Shown: positions 57,051-64,000 of the stretch, in pieces
How positions within the stretch are numbered: the stretch's first letter is position 1
Layout of the letters: each line of letters opens with the position of its first letter
Origin: CADEEN01 sp963706685
GTDB taxonomy: Bacteria > Pseudomonadota > Gammaproteobacteria > Burkholderiales > Burkholderiaceae_C
Length of the DNA: 64,000 bases
Assembly (NCBI GenBank): GCA_963706685.1
Contig: CAVPMY010000017.1
Coordinates: 496,001 to 560,000 of the forward strand
Reading direction: 5' to 3'
Notes under the pieces: generated by a model
The model's input: the letters and a program-made list of their open reading frames with translations, nothing else
Database searches by the model: none
Told to the model about the DNA's origin: nothing
Program-made: the position numbers and the translations under genes

Positions 57051-57602
57051 ATGAAACGTCCCCATCGAGTTCACGAGTACAAGCCGCGCTGGAACGAAGC
57101 GCTCAGGGTTCCTGGCCTTGGACCGCACGAGTGGGTAGCCAACGTCGTGTTTGGTCTTGAGTGGAAATTGGGCAAGCCATTCTGCGATTTCCATGAGAAC
57201 GCGTTCGCGGTCGGTTTCGTCGTCGGAGCCGCGCGTGCGTTCTTGCTGCATGGGCCGTCAAGGCGGGCTCCGCCCGACATGATTCAACATGCACAGTCGA
57301 CAGCGCTGCACACGGTCTTTGCGGCGTCGAAGAAGTCTGCATACGAGTGGCAGGAATTGTTGAAGCGCATATCAAGGACCGTGGAGCGCCGAGCAGGCAT
57401 CCGAGCGGGCGAGGCCGTTACCGCCGCTGCATTCGGAAACGACGTTTCGTCGGCCCTTGTGGCTTCGGCCCAGCAGTGGCTAGCAAATCAGCCTCACGTT
57501 TGGGTATGTTGCGTGTGCGGAGAGTCAACGGACGAGCAACTTGCCTATGCACTACGCGAGGTCTTGCTTGTCCAGCCACTTGCCGCCGAGCACGCACAAT
57601 GA
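57051..57602 (+). CDS. Hypothetical protein
   Basis: A 183-residue protein from the ATG at 57051 (MKRPHRVHEYKPRWNEALRV). It has a hydrophobic stretch FAVGFVVGAARAFLL, a helical QELLKRISRTVERRAG, and Cys-Cys-x-x-Cys (WVCCVCGE). No family recognised. Base composition is lower in G+C than the flanking genes, suggesting acquisition. It is alone with the following 67-residue membrane protein. Confidence 0.5.
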   Translation: MKRPHRVHEYKPRWNEALRVPGLGPHEWVANVVFGLEWKLGKPFCDFHENAFAVGFVVGAARAFLLHGPSRRAPPDMIQHAQSTALHTVFAASKKSAYEWQELLKRISRTVERRAGIRAGEAVTAAAFGNDVSSALVASAQQWLANQPHVWVCCVCGESTDEQLAYALREVLLVQPLAAEHAQ

Positions 57603-57648
57603 CGCAACGCCCCTTCACGGACGGTAGACCTGCCAAGGGCAACGCATC

Positions 57649-57852
57649 ATGGGACTAACTCTTGCACTGGCATTGCTCGGACTGGTGACGGCCGTCGTTG
57701 CCGCTCACGGCCTTGCCACGGGCAATGTGTACTGCAAAGGCGGTCCCTACTCCCGCGCAACCCAGCCGGTCGCATTTTGGGCGTCCATCGCCGTCTATGT
57801 TCTCTGGACCTTGATGATGGGGTACTTCGTCTTGTCAAGCGCTGGGAGGTAG
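57649..57852 (+). CDS. Small two-span membrane protein
   Basis: A 67-residue protein: span 1 LTLALALLGLVTAVVAAHGL, loop with VYCKGGPYSRATQ, and span 2 AFWASIAVYVLWTLMMGYFV. AAGGG lies about ten bases upstream of the ATG. Function unknown. It follows the 183-residue hypothetical gene by 46 bases and may be cotranscribed. Confidence 0.5.
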   Translation: MGLTLALALLGLVTAVVAAHGLATGNVYCKGGPYSRATQPVAFWASIAVYVLWTLMMGYFVLSSAGR

Positions 57853-57977
57853 CGTCGCGAGAACCACGTTCCACATGTCAGCGCGAGGCCCTTCGCGTTG
57901 ACATCGACGGATCGATCTGACCTGCGCACAATGGAAGGGATGCCGCCGCGAGTGCGGCCCACCTTCACGTCAGCGCC

Positions 57978-58409
57978 ATGGCTTCCCTTCCCAAGCCCAT
58001 TCCCATCCGCGACATCGACCACCTCGTGCTGCGGGTCGCCGACCTCGACACCATGCTGCGTTTCTACTGCGACGTCCTGGGCTGCGCGATCGAGCGCCGC
58101 CGGGACGACATCGGGCTGCTGCAATTGCGCGCCGGCCGGTCGTTGATCGACCTGGTGACGGTCGACGGCAAACTGGGCCGCGCCGGCGGTGCGGCGCCGG
58201 GGCCGCAGGGCCGCAACCTGGACCATTTCTGCCTGCGTGTCGAACCGTTCGACGACGCCGCCATCCGTGCGCAGCTGGCCCGCCATGGCGTTGCGGCGGG
58301 TGCGCTCGAATCACGCTATGGCGCCGAGGGCGAAGGGCCGTCGATCTACCTCAGCGATCCCGAAGGCAACACCGTCGAACTCAAGGGCCCGCCCGATGCC
58401 CGAGCCTGA
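57978..58409 (+). CDS. VOC (glyoxalase/dioxygenase superfamily) protein
   Basis: A 143-residue protein with two beta-alpha-beta-beta-beta modules: IRDIDHLVLRVADLDTMLRF and LDHFCLRVEPFDDAAI, ending in YLSDPEGNTVELKGP. His and Glu positions typical for metal binding are present (DHLVL, DHFCL, VELKG). Specific reaction unknown. Its end overlaps the GNAT gene by 14 bases. Confidence 0.8.
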   Translation: MASLPKPIPIRDIDHLVLRVADLDTMLRFYCDVLGCAIERRRDDIGLLQLRAGRSLIDLVTVDGKLGRAGGAAPGPQGRNLDHFCLRVEPFDDAAIRAQLARHGVAAGALESRYGAEGEGPSIYLSDPEGNTVELKGPPDARA

Positions 58410-58977
58410 GCGGACGCCGGGCGCTGCCCAGCTCCACGGCATCGAGACCGCGCCGCCGAGCCTGCGCACTGCGCGCCTGCACTTGCGGCCGCTGACGCTC
58501 GCCGATGCCGCGTTCATTGTCGAGTTGTTGAACGATCCGGGCTGGCTGCGTTACATCGGTGACCGCCAGGTGCGAACCGAGCACGAGGCTTGCGCCTACC
58601 TGCGCAACGGCCCCATTGCGGCACAGGCCGAGCACGGCTTCGCCTTGTGGGCGGTGCGGCGCCAGGTCGACGCGCCCGATGCCGCACCGATCGGCATCTG
58701 CGGCCTGATCAAGCGCGAAGGCTTGGCCGATGTCGACCTGGGCTACGCCCTGCTGCCGGCATACCGCGGCCAGGGCTATGCGCGCGAGGCCGCCGCCGCG
58801 TGGCTGGCCTGGGGCTTCGATCATTTTGGTTTGAAACGCATCGTCGCCATCACCAGCGTCGACAACGTGGACTCAGGCAAGGTGCTGTCGTCGATCGGCA
58901 TGCGCTTCGAAAAGCGGCTGCGGGTGGCGGGTCATGACGAGGACTCGAACCTCTACGCCGCAGAGCGGCCGGCGTAG
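58396..58977 (+). CDS. GNAT-family acetyltransferase (RimJ/RimL type)
   Basis: A 193-residue GNAT protein. Seen: LRTARLHLRPLTLADAAFIV near residue 23, IGICGLIKREGLADVDLGYA, the acetyl-CoA loop YRGQGYAREAAAAWLAWGFD and IVAITSVDNVDSGKVLSSIG. Close to RimJ/RimL-type transferases that acetylate N-termini or small molecules. The ATG at 58396 is coupled to the VOC gene. Confidence 0.85.
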   Translation: MPEPERTPGAAQLHGIETAPPSLRTARLHLRPLTLADAAFIVELLNDPGWLRYIGDRQVRTEHEACAYLRNGPIAAQAEHGFALWAVRRQVDAPDAAPIGICGLIKREGLADVDLGYALLPAYRGQGYAREAAAAWLAWGFDHFGLKRIVAITSVDNVDSGKVLSSIGMRFEKRLRVAGHDEDSNLYAAERPA

Positions 58978-58985
58978 CCCTCAGC

Positions 58986-59792
58986 TCACCAGGCGCGCAA
59001 TTTGGAGCGCAGGCGCGCGATGCTCTGGCTGTGCAACTGACAGACGCGCGACTCGGTGACCTTGAGCACGGCAGCGATCTCCTTCAGGTTCATGTCGTGC
59101 TCGTAGTACATGCTCATCACGTACTGCTCGCGTTCGGGCAGCAACTTGATGGCGTCGACCAGGGCCTCGCGCATGCGATGGTCGTTGAGCATCGCCAGCG
59201 GGTCGGACGCCGTATCGGCAACATGGCGGTCGAGAAAGTCCTGGTCGCCGTCGTCGCCAGTCATGTCCTCGAGGTAGACGAGTTGCGTGCCGCGGACCTT
59301 GGTCAGCACATCCTGGTAGTCGTCGAGAGACAGGCCCATCTCCTTGGCGATGTCGCTCTCGGCCGGCGCGCGGCCGTACTGCTGTTCGAGCTTGTGCACC
59401 GCGGCCTCGATCTGGCGCTGCTGCTTGCGGTCGCCGCGGCTCATCCAGTCGCTGCTGCGCAGCTCGTCGAGCATGGCACCGCGGATGCGCTGCGTGGCAA
59501 AGGTTTCGAACTGCACGTTCTGTGCGGCGTCGAAGCGGCTCATCGCGTCGTGCAGGCCGATCATGCCGACCTGGATCAGGTCATCGATCTGCACGTTGGC
59601 CGGCAGCCTGGCGATCATCTGGTGCGCCAGGCGGCGCACCAGCGGCGTGTACTGCTTGAGCGCAGCGTTGATCTGGGCGGCCGAGGCGTTGGCGCTGGTG
59701 TCGGGACGTCCGGTGGCGGTGTACATGGCAGGGGCTCCGGGGGTGGGGCTCGGGTCAACGGTTTCGATGTCGGGGCTTTGGTCGCGCTTCAT
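58986..59792 (-). CDS. fliA: Flagellar sigma-28 factor FliA
   Basis: A sigma-28 factor of up to 268 residues. Region 2: QYTPLVRRLAHQMIARLPAN, VQIDDLIQVGMIGLHDAMSR, FATQRIRGAMLDELRSSDW. Region 4: LPEREQYVMSMYYEHDMNLK and IAAVLKVTESRVCQLHSQS. The ATG at 59792 overlaps the flhG stop (ATGA); an internal ATG at 59726 (MYTATGRPD), with GGAG eight bases upstream, matches the usual FliA start, so the first 22 residues may not be made. It drives late genes, including flgM here. Confidence 0.92.
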   Translation of the reverse strand: MKRDQSPDIETVDPSPTPGAPAMYTATGRPDTSANASAAQINAALKQYTPLVRRLAHQMIARLPANVQIDDLIQVGMIGLHDAMSRFDAAQNVQFETFATQRIRGAMLDELRSSDWMSRGDRKQQRQIEAAVHKLEQQYGRAPAESDIAKEMGLSLDDYQDVLTKVRGTQLVYLEDMTGDDGDQDFLDRHVADTASDPLAMLNDHRMREALVDAIKLLPEREQYVMSMYYEHDMNLKEIAAVLKVTESRVCQLHSQSIARLRSKLRAW

Positions 59793-60559
59793 CGCACCCC
59801 CTGAAGCGCAGCAAGTTCAGGTGTCGGCAAGCCCGCTGTGGGCCTGTCGGCGAGCTGTCCTTGCGCCAGTCGCATCAACGCGCGCGGCCAGTCGCCGACG
59901 GCCGCCGGGTCGATGGCGGCCCAGTCGTGCAGCACGGCGCCGGCAAAGCGCTCGGCGGTGAGGGCGAGTTGTTCGGCGATGCGCGGCGTGCGCGGCGAGT
60001 TCGCGGCGGCGACGAGCAGCAGGTCGAAGGCCATCAGGCCATGGCGTTGCGCCAGCAGTTTCATGTTGGCGTAGGCACTGGTCACGCTGGCCGGGTGGTC
60101 GGCCGCCAGCAGCAAGGGGCGCAGCGCGCGGCGCGCAAACATCCGGCCCAATTCCAGGGCGTCGGCATGCACGATCACCACCGCTGCCTCGGGCGCGGCC
60201 TGGTTGACAGCGTCGAGGAATGATTCGCACGAGCCGCGGGTGCTGACGTAGCGCACCGGCAGGCCGCGCGCGGCCAGGTACGACAGGTTGTCGCCGAGCG
60301 GTTCGATGCACGCCGCCAGGTCGACCGCAGCCAACTCGTGCGGCGCGCCACGCGCGGCGTCGACAACCAGCACCTTGCGTTCGGGCGAAGCGCACACGCT
60401 GGCCAGGCGTTCGAGGGCCAGGCCGGCAAAGGCCACATCGGGATTGGCAGCCACGGCAATGAAGCGCGTGCGCGCACCGGCGAACAGGCGTCGCAAGCCG
60501 TGCGCCTGGTCGGGCAACGGGGCCGCGTCGCTGTCCAGAAAATCACTCATCGCGGTCAT
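59789..60559 (-). CDS. flhG: Degenerate FlhG/MinD-like protein without a Walker A motif
   Basis: A 256-residue protein in the flhG position between flhF and fliA. The fold pattern (FIAVAANPDVAFAGLALERL, then KVLVVDAARGAP, and later LLVAAANSPRTPRIAEQLAL) parallels FlhG, but the KGGxGKT Walker A is replaced by AANPDVAFA, so ATP hydrolysis is unlikely. FlhG normally limits flagellar number by acting on FlhF. It overlaps flhF by four bases (stop/start ATGA). Confidence 0.7.
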   Translation of the reverse strand: MTAMSDFLDSDAAPLPDQAHGLRRLFAGARTRFIAVAANPDVAFAGLALERLASVCASPERKVLVVDAARGAPHELAAVDLAACIEPLGDNLSYLAARGLPVRYVSTRGSCESFLDAVNQAAPEAAVVIVHADALELGRMFARRALRPLLLAADHPASVTSAYANMKLLAQRHGLMAFDLLLVAAANSPRTPRIAEQLALTAERFAGAVLHDWAAIDPAAVGDWPRALMRLAQGQLADRPTAGLPTPELAALQGVR

Positions 60560-62062
60560 GCGTGCAGGGCCGCGCCGGGCGTGCGCGGTGCGCCGCTGAA
60601 TCCGGCAAAGACCAGGTTCACTTCATGCGCCTGCAGCTTCCAGCTCGAGTTGGGCATCGGGCGCAGCGCGCGCTGCACGAGGGCCCGTGCCGACAGGCGG
60701 TGCCAGTCTTCGGGCACGCGCTGGCCGTTGGCGACGCCGACGATGCGCATCTTGTGGCGGATGATCGCGTCGAGCGCCGGCCCGAGCTTCACCGCCTCGT
60801 CGATCTTGCTGACGACGACGCCGCGGCAGGCCGCGGCACGGTAGGAGATCATCACGTCTTCGATCGTCTCGCCCTGCGCCGAGGCATTGACGACGAGCAG
60901 TTTCTGGATCGAACGGTGCGAGAGCATCTCCAGCAGCTCGCGGGTGCGCGTGTCGCGCTGGCCCATGCCGGCGGTGTCGATCAGCACCATCTTCTTGGCC
61001 GACAGCAACTCGAGCAGGTCTTCGAGCGACGCGCGGTCGTGCGCGGTGTGCACCGGCACGCCGAGGATGCGGCCGTAGGTGCGCAGTTGTTCCTGCGCGC
61101 CGACGCGGTAGGCGTCGAGCGTGATCAGGCCGAGGTTGGCCGAGCCGTGCTGGGTGGCGAAGGCGGCGGCGATCTTGGCGGTGCTGGTGGTCTTGCCGAC
61201 GCCGGTGGCACCGATCAACGCGAACACGCCGCCGTTGTCTTCGAGTGCCGCTTCATGCTCCGAGGCCATCAGGTTGCGCTCCAGCACACCGGCTGCCCAC
61301 AGGCTCTCGTCATCGCAATCGGCTTGCAGGCCTTCGGCCAGCTTGCGGATCAGGGCCGGCGAGAAGCCGGCATCGAGCAGGCGCTGCGTCAGCGCGGCGC
61401 GGCGCGGGCTGGTCTGGAGTTTTTCCATGAAAGCGAGCGCGCCGAAGCGGTCTTCGATCAGGCCCTTCATCGAACGCAGCTCGGCCAGCATGGCGTGCTC
61501 GCGGCGCGAGGCGTCGCCGTCCGCCAGGGATTCGGCCAGCACCGGGATCGGGCTCGGGCGGCGAGACTCCTCGCGCACCGGCGCCGGGGCGGCCGGTTTG
61601 GCTGCCTGTCTTTGCGACTGCGCCATCGGCGGCCGCTCCGCCGACCTGGGGCGGCGCTGCGGCGGCAGACGGCTGTGCATTCGGCTCGTCCATCGCCGCC
61701 AGATCGCGCTGCGCCTGGCGGCGCTTCAGCATGCGCTCGCGCACATAGTCCTGGAACGACAGCGTGCTCATCGCCAGCTGCTCGACATCGCGGCCGACCT
61801 CGGCGGCAGCCGTGGACGCGGTGGCGGCCTTGGCGGGCTTGGCCGCCGGCGCACGCGCCGGCGGCGCGTTGACCACGGGCGCGGCCTGGCTGGCCGACTC
61901 GAGGTGGCTTACGCCCTCGGGGCCCATCGCCAGCATCTCGACACCGCCGTTGGCCGATGGCTTGGTCGACAAGACCACAGCATCGTCACCGAAGGCCTTC
62001 TTGACCAGGTTCAAGGCCTCGCGCGCCGTGCGGGCGGTGAAGCGGGTGACGTTGGGTTTCAT
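60556..62062 (-). CDS. flhF: Flagellar SRP-type GTPase FlhF, with one frameshift
   Basis: About 500 residues. The N-terminal domain (MKPNVTRFTARTAREALNLV, KKAFGDDAVVLSTKPS) and a low-complexity linker are in one frame; after a break near 61630-61650 the NG domain continues: GVFALIGATGVGKTTSTAKI (P-loop), LITLDAYRVGAQEQL, VLIDTAGMGQRD and VVSKIDEAVKLGPAL. It places flagella at the pole. Its start overlaps the flhA stop (ATGA). The break lies in a poorly conserved linker. Confidence 0.85.
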
Positions 62063-64000
62063 ACGGTAGCTCCGATGACGGATGCGATGCGGATCGAATG
62101 GGTTTCAGGAATCTCGCTGTGGCCGAGCACTTTCAGCCGCGGCGCGGCGCGCTTGAGCAGGCGGGCCATCGGGGCGCGGATCAGGTCGGGCACGAGCAGG
62201 CAGGCCGGCACACCGACGTCTTCCTGCGAGCGCGCGGAATCGGCGGCACTCCTGGTCAGCGATTCGGTCACGCCGGGGTCGAGTGCGGCGCCATGCGGAC
62301 TGGTCAGCGCCTGGGTAACGAGGCGCTCGAGGCCGGGGTCGAGCGCGATCACGTCGAGCTCCTTGGCCGGGCCGTAGATCTGCTGCACGATGGCCGGCGC
62401 CAGGTGCGTGCGCACGAGCGCGGCAAGCTGCTGCGCATCGTTGGCGGCCGCCGGGTGTTCGGCCAGGCACTCGATGATCGAGCGCACGTCGCGGATGTGC
62501 ACACCCTCGTCGAGCAGCAATTGCAGCAGCTTTTGCAGCGTCGAAATGCCAACCATCTTGGGGATCACGTCTTCGATCAACTTGGGTGCCAACTTCGTCA
62601 CATGCTCCACGAGCGATTGGGTCTCGACGCGGCCGAGCAATCGGGCCGCATTCACTTGCATCAAGTGTGAGAGGTGGGTGGCAATCACGGTCGAACAATC
62701 AACGACGGTAAATCCGCTCATTTGAGCCAGTTCGCGCTGGCGCTCGTCGATCCACACCGCCGGCAGACCGAAAGCCGGGTCGCTGGTCTTGGTGCCGATC
62801 AGTTGCTGCGTCGCGCCGCCGGGGTTGATGGCCAGGTGCATGCCGGGGAAGGCTTCGCCCTCGCCGACCACCGCGCCGCGCAGCGACACGCGGTACATGC
62901 TCGGCTTGAGATCGAGGTTGTCGCGGATGTGCACCGGCGGTGGCAGGAAGCCGACGTCCTGCGCAAACTTCTTGCGCACGCCCTTGATGCGCGTCAGCAG
63001 GTCGCCGCCGCGCTGCGCGTCGACCAGCGTGATCAGGCGGTAGCCGACCTCGAGGCCCAGCGTGTCGATCGGGATCAGGTCGTCCCAGCTCGCTTCCGGA
63101 TTGGCCTCGCGCTTTTCTTCCCTGCTCATCGTCTTGGCGGCCTCGGCGGCCTGCTCGCGCTGGCGCAGCGTCCAGGCGCCATAACCGATGGCCGAGGCGA
63201 TGCTGATGAAGACCACGTTGGGCATGCCCGGGATCACGCCGAGCAGGCCGACGATGCCAGCCACCGCGGCCAGCGACTTCGACGAGTTGAAGACCTGGCG
63301 GCCGATCTGGCTGCCGACGTCGTGTTCCTTGCCGACCCGCGAGACCACCATCGCCGCCGAGACGGAAATCAGCAGCGCCGGGATCTGCGCCACCAGCGCG
63401 TCGCCGACGGCCAGCAGGATGTACGAGTTGGCGGCTTGCGCTGCCGAGAGGTCGTGCTGCGCGACGCCGATGATGAAGCCGCCGATGATGTTGATGAACA
63501 GGATCAGCAAGCCCGCCATCGCATCGCCGCGCACGTACTTCGAGGCGCCGTCCATCGAGCCGAAGAACTCGGCCTCCTCGCTGACCTCCAGGCGGCGGCG
63601 CTTGGCTTCCTTCTCGTCGATCAGGCCGGCGTTGAGGTCGGCATCGATCGCCATCTGCTTGCCGGGCATCGCATCGAGCGTGAAGCGCGCACCGACCTCG
63701 GCAATGCGCTCGGCGCCCTTGGTGACGACGATGAAGTTGATCACCACCAGGATCGCGAAGACGATCAGGCCGACGGCAAAGTTGCCGCCGATCAGGAAGT
63801 GGCCGAACGACTCGATCACCTGGCCGGCCGCGCCCGGTCCGGTGTGGCCGTCGAGCAGGACGACGCGCGAGGAAGCCACGTTGAGCGACAGGCGCATCAG
63901 CGTGGTCACCAGCAGCACCGCCGGAAAGGCCGCGAAGTCGAGCGGGCGGATCATGTTGGCCGCGACCATCATCACCAGCAGCGCGGTGGCGATGTTGACG
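62059..64000 (-). CDS. flhA: Flagellar export apparatus protein FlhA (5' end outside window)
   Basis: About 647 C-terminal residues of FlhA. Seen: the remaining membrane spans (FPAVLLVTTLMRLSLNVASS, VGLIVFAILVVINFIVVTKG), the conserved FHIPEP-region relatives RFTLDAMPGKQMAIDADLNA and GLIDEKEAKRRR, and the C-terminal cytoplasmic domain with WIDERQRELAQMSGFTVVDC and LLDEGVHIRDVRSIIECLAE. It forms the export gate ring. The N-terminal spans lie beyond base 64000. Confidence 0.92.
   Translation of the reverse strand, partial: VNIATALLVMMVAANMIRPLDFAAFPAVLLVTTLMRLSLNVASSRVVLLDGHTGPGAAGQVIESFGHFLIGGNFAVGLIVFAILVVINFIVVTKGAERIAEVGARFTLDAMPGKQMAIDADLNAGLIDEKEAKRRRLEVSEEAEFFGSMDGASKYVRGDAMAGLLILFINIIGGFIIGVAQHDLSAAQAANSYILLAVGDALVAQIPALLISVSAAMVVSRVGKEHDVGSQIGRQVFNSSKSLAAVAGIVGLLGVIPGMPNVVFISIASAIGYGAWTLRQREQAAEAAKTMSREEKREANPEASWDDLIPIDTLGLEVGYRLITLVDAQRGGDLLTRIKGVRKKFAQDVGFLPPPVHIRDNLDLKPSMYRVSLRGAVVGEGEAFPGMHLAINPGGATQQLIGTKTSDPAFGLPAVWIDERQRELAQMSGFTVVDCSTVIATHLSHLMQVNAARLLGRVETQSLVEHVTKLAPKLIEDVIPKMVGISTLQKLLQLLLDEGVHIRDVRSIIECLAEHPAAANDAQQLAALVRTHLAPAIVQQIYGPAKELDVIALDPGLERLVTQALTSPHGAALDPGVTESLTRSAADSARSQEDVGVPACLLVPDLIRAPMARLLKRAAPRLKVLGHSEIPETHSIRIASVIGATV

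Overview
The window is high G+C DNA from a betaproteobacterium, most likely Burkholderiales of the Rubrivivax/Leptothrix type. This is inferred from tripartite (TctCBA) and TRAP transporters, a single flgBCDEFGHIJKL block with divergent flgA, an FlhA-FlhF-FlhG-FliA block, and dense coding with many ATGA start/stop overlaps. There is one tRNA (Ser, UGA). I see no rRNA, CRISPR array, prophage or intact insertion sequence.

Region 1 (1-15.6 kb) is a C3-sulfonate catabolic locus in two convergent units. The left unit holds a small membrane protein, a TRAP transporter (HpsKLM type) and three dehydrogenases (HpsN, HpsO, HpsP), with a divergent LacI regulator (HpsR type) behind a perfect 18-bp operator. 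It fits uptake and oxidation of 2,3-dihydroxypropane-1-sulfonate (DHPS) to sulfolactate. The right unit is suyA-suyB, a TctCAB transporter, slcC, comC and a PfkB kinase resembling sulfofructose kinase YihV, with a divergent GntR/UTRA regulator. SlcC plus ComC would convert (S)- to (R)-sulfolactate, and SuyAB would release sulfite and pyruvate. No sulfite exporter or sulfite dehydrogenase is present.

Region 2 (15.6-36.3 kb) is general: LOG-family protein, DbpA and SUV3-like helicases, 5-formyl-THF cyclo-ligase, a LysR regulator, MarR plus hemerythrin facing a phosphoesterase, a flavin reductase, a SHP-DHC-cytochrome b561 module with its own two-component system, two PQQ-type sugar dehydrogenases separated by a MITE, small orphan genes, a CBS-domain transporter-like protein, ApaH and tRNA-Ser.

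Region 3 (36.3-42.1 kb) is cyclic-di-GMP signalling: an overlapping HPt / REC-PAS-GGDEF-EAL / GGDEF operon and an HDOD protein.

Region 4 (42.1-64 kb) is flagellar: flgL to flgB on the minus strand, flgA-flgM-flgN on the plus strand, then fliA, flhG, flhF and flhA (cut by the window end). A foreign-looking two-component system on the plus strand sits between flgG and flgF. All genes from flgF to flgA carry single-base frameshifts (well over a dozen in about 4.3 kb), while flgG to flgL are intact. Scattered frameshifts also affect hpsO, the TctA/TctB genes, the hemerythrin gene, the EAL gene and flhF. Their nature (single-base, often in G/C runs, conserved protein continuing in the next frame) suggests consensus errors, but recent decay cannot be excluded.

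Two small repeat families occur in intergenic DNA: an 80-90 bp G/C-rich element abutting start and stop codons, and a 161-bp MITE with a TTAG target duplication.
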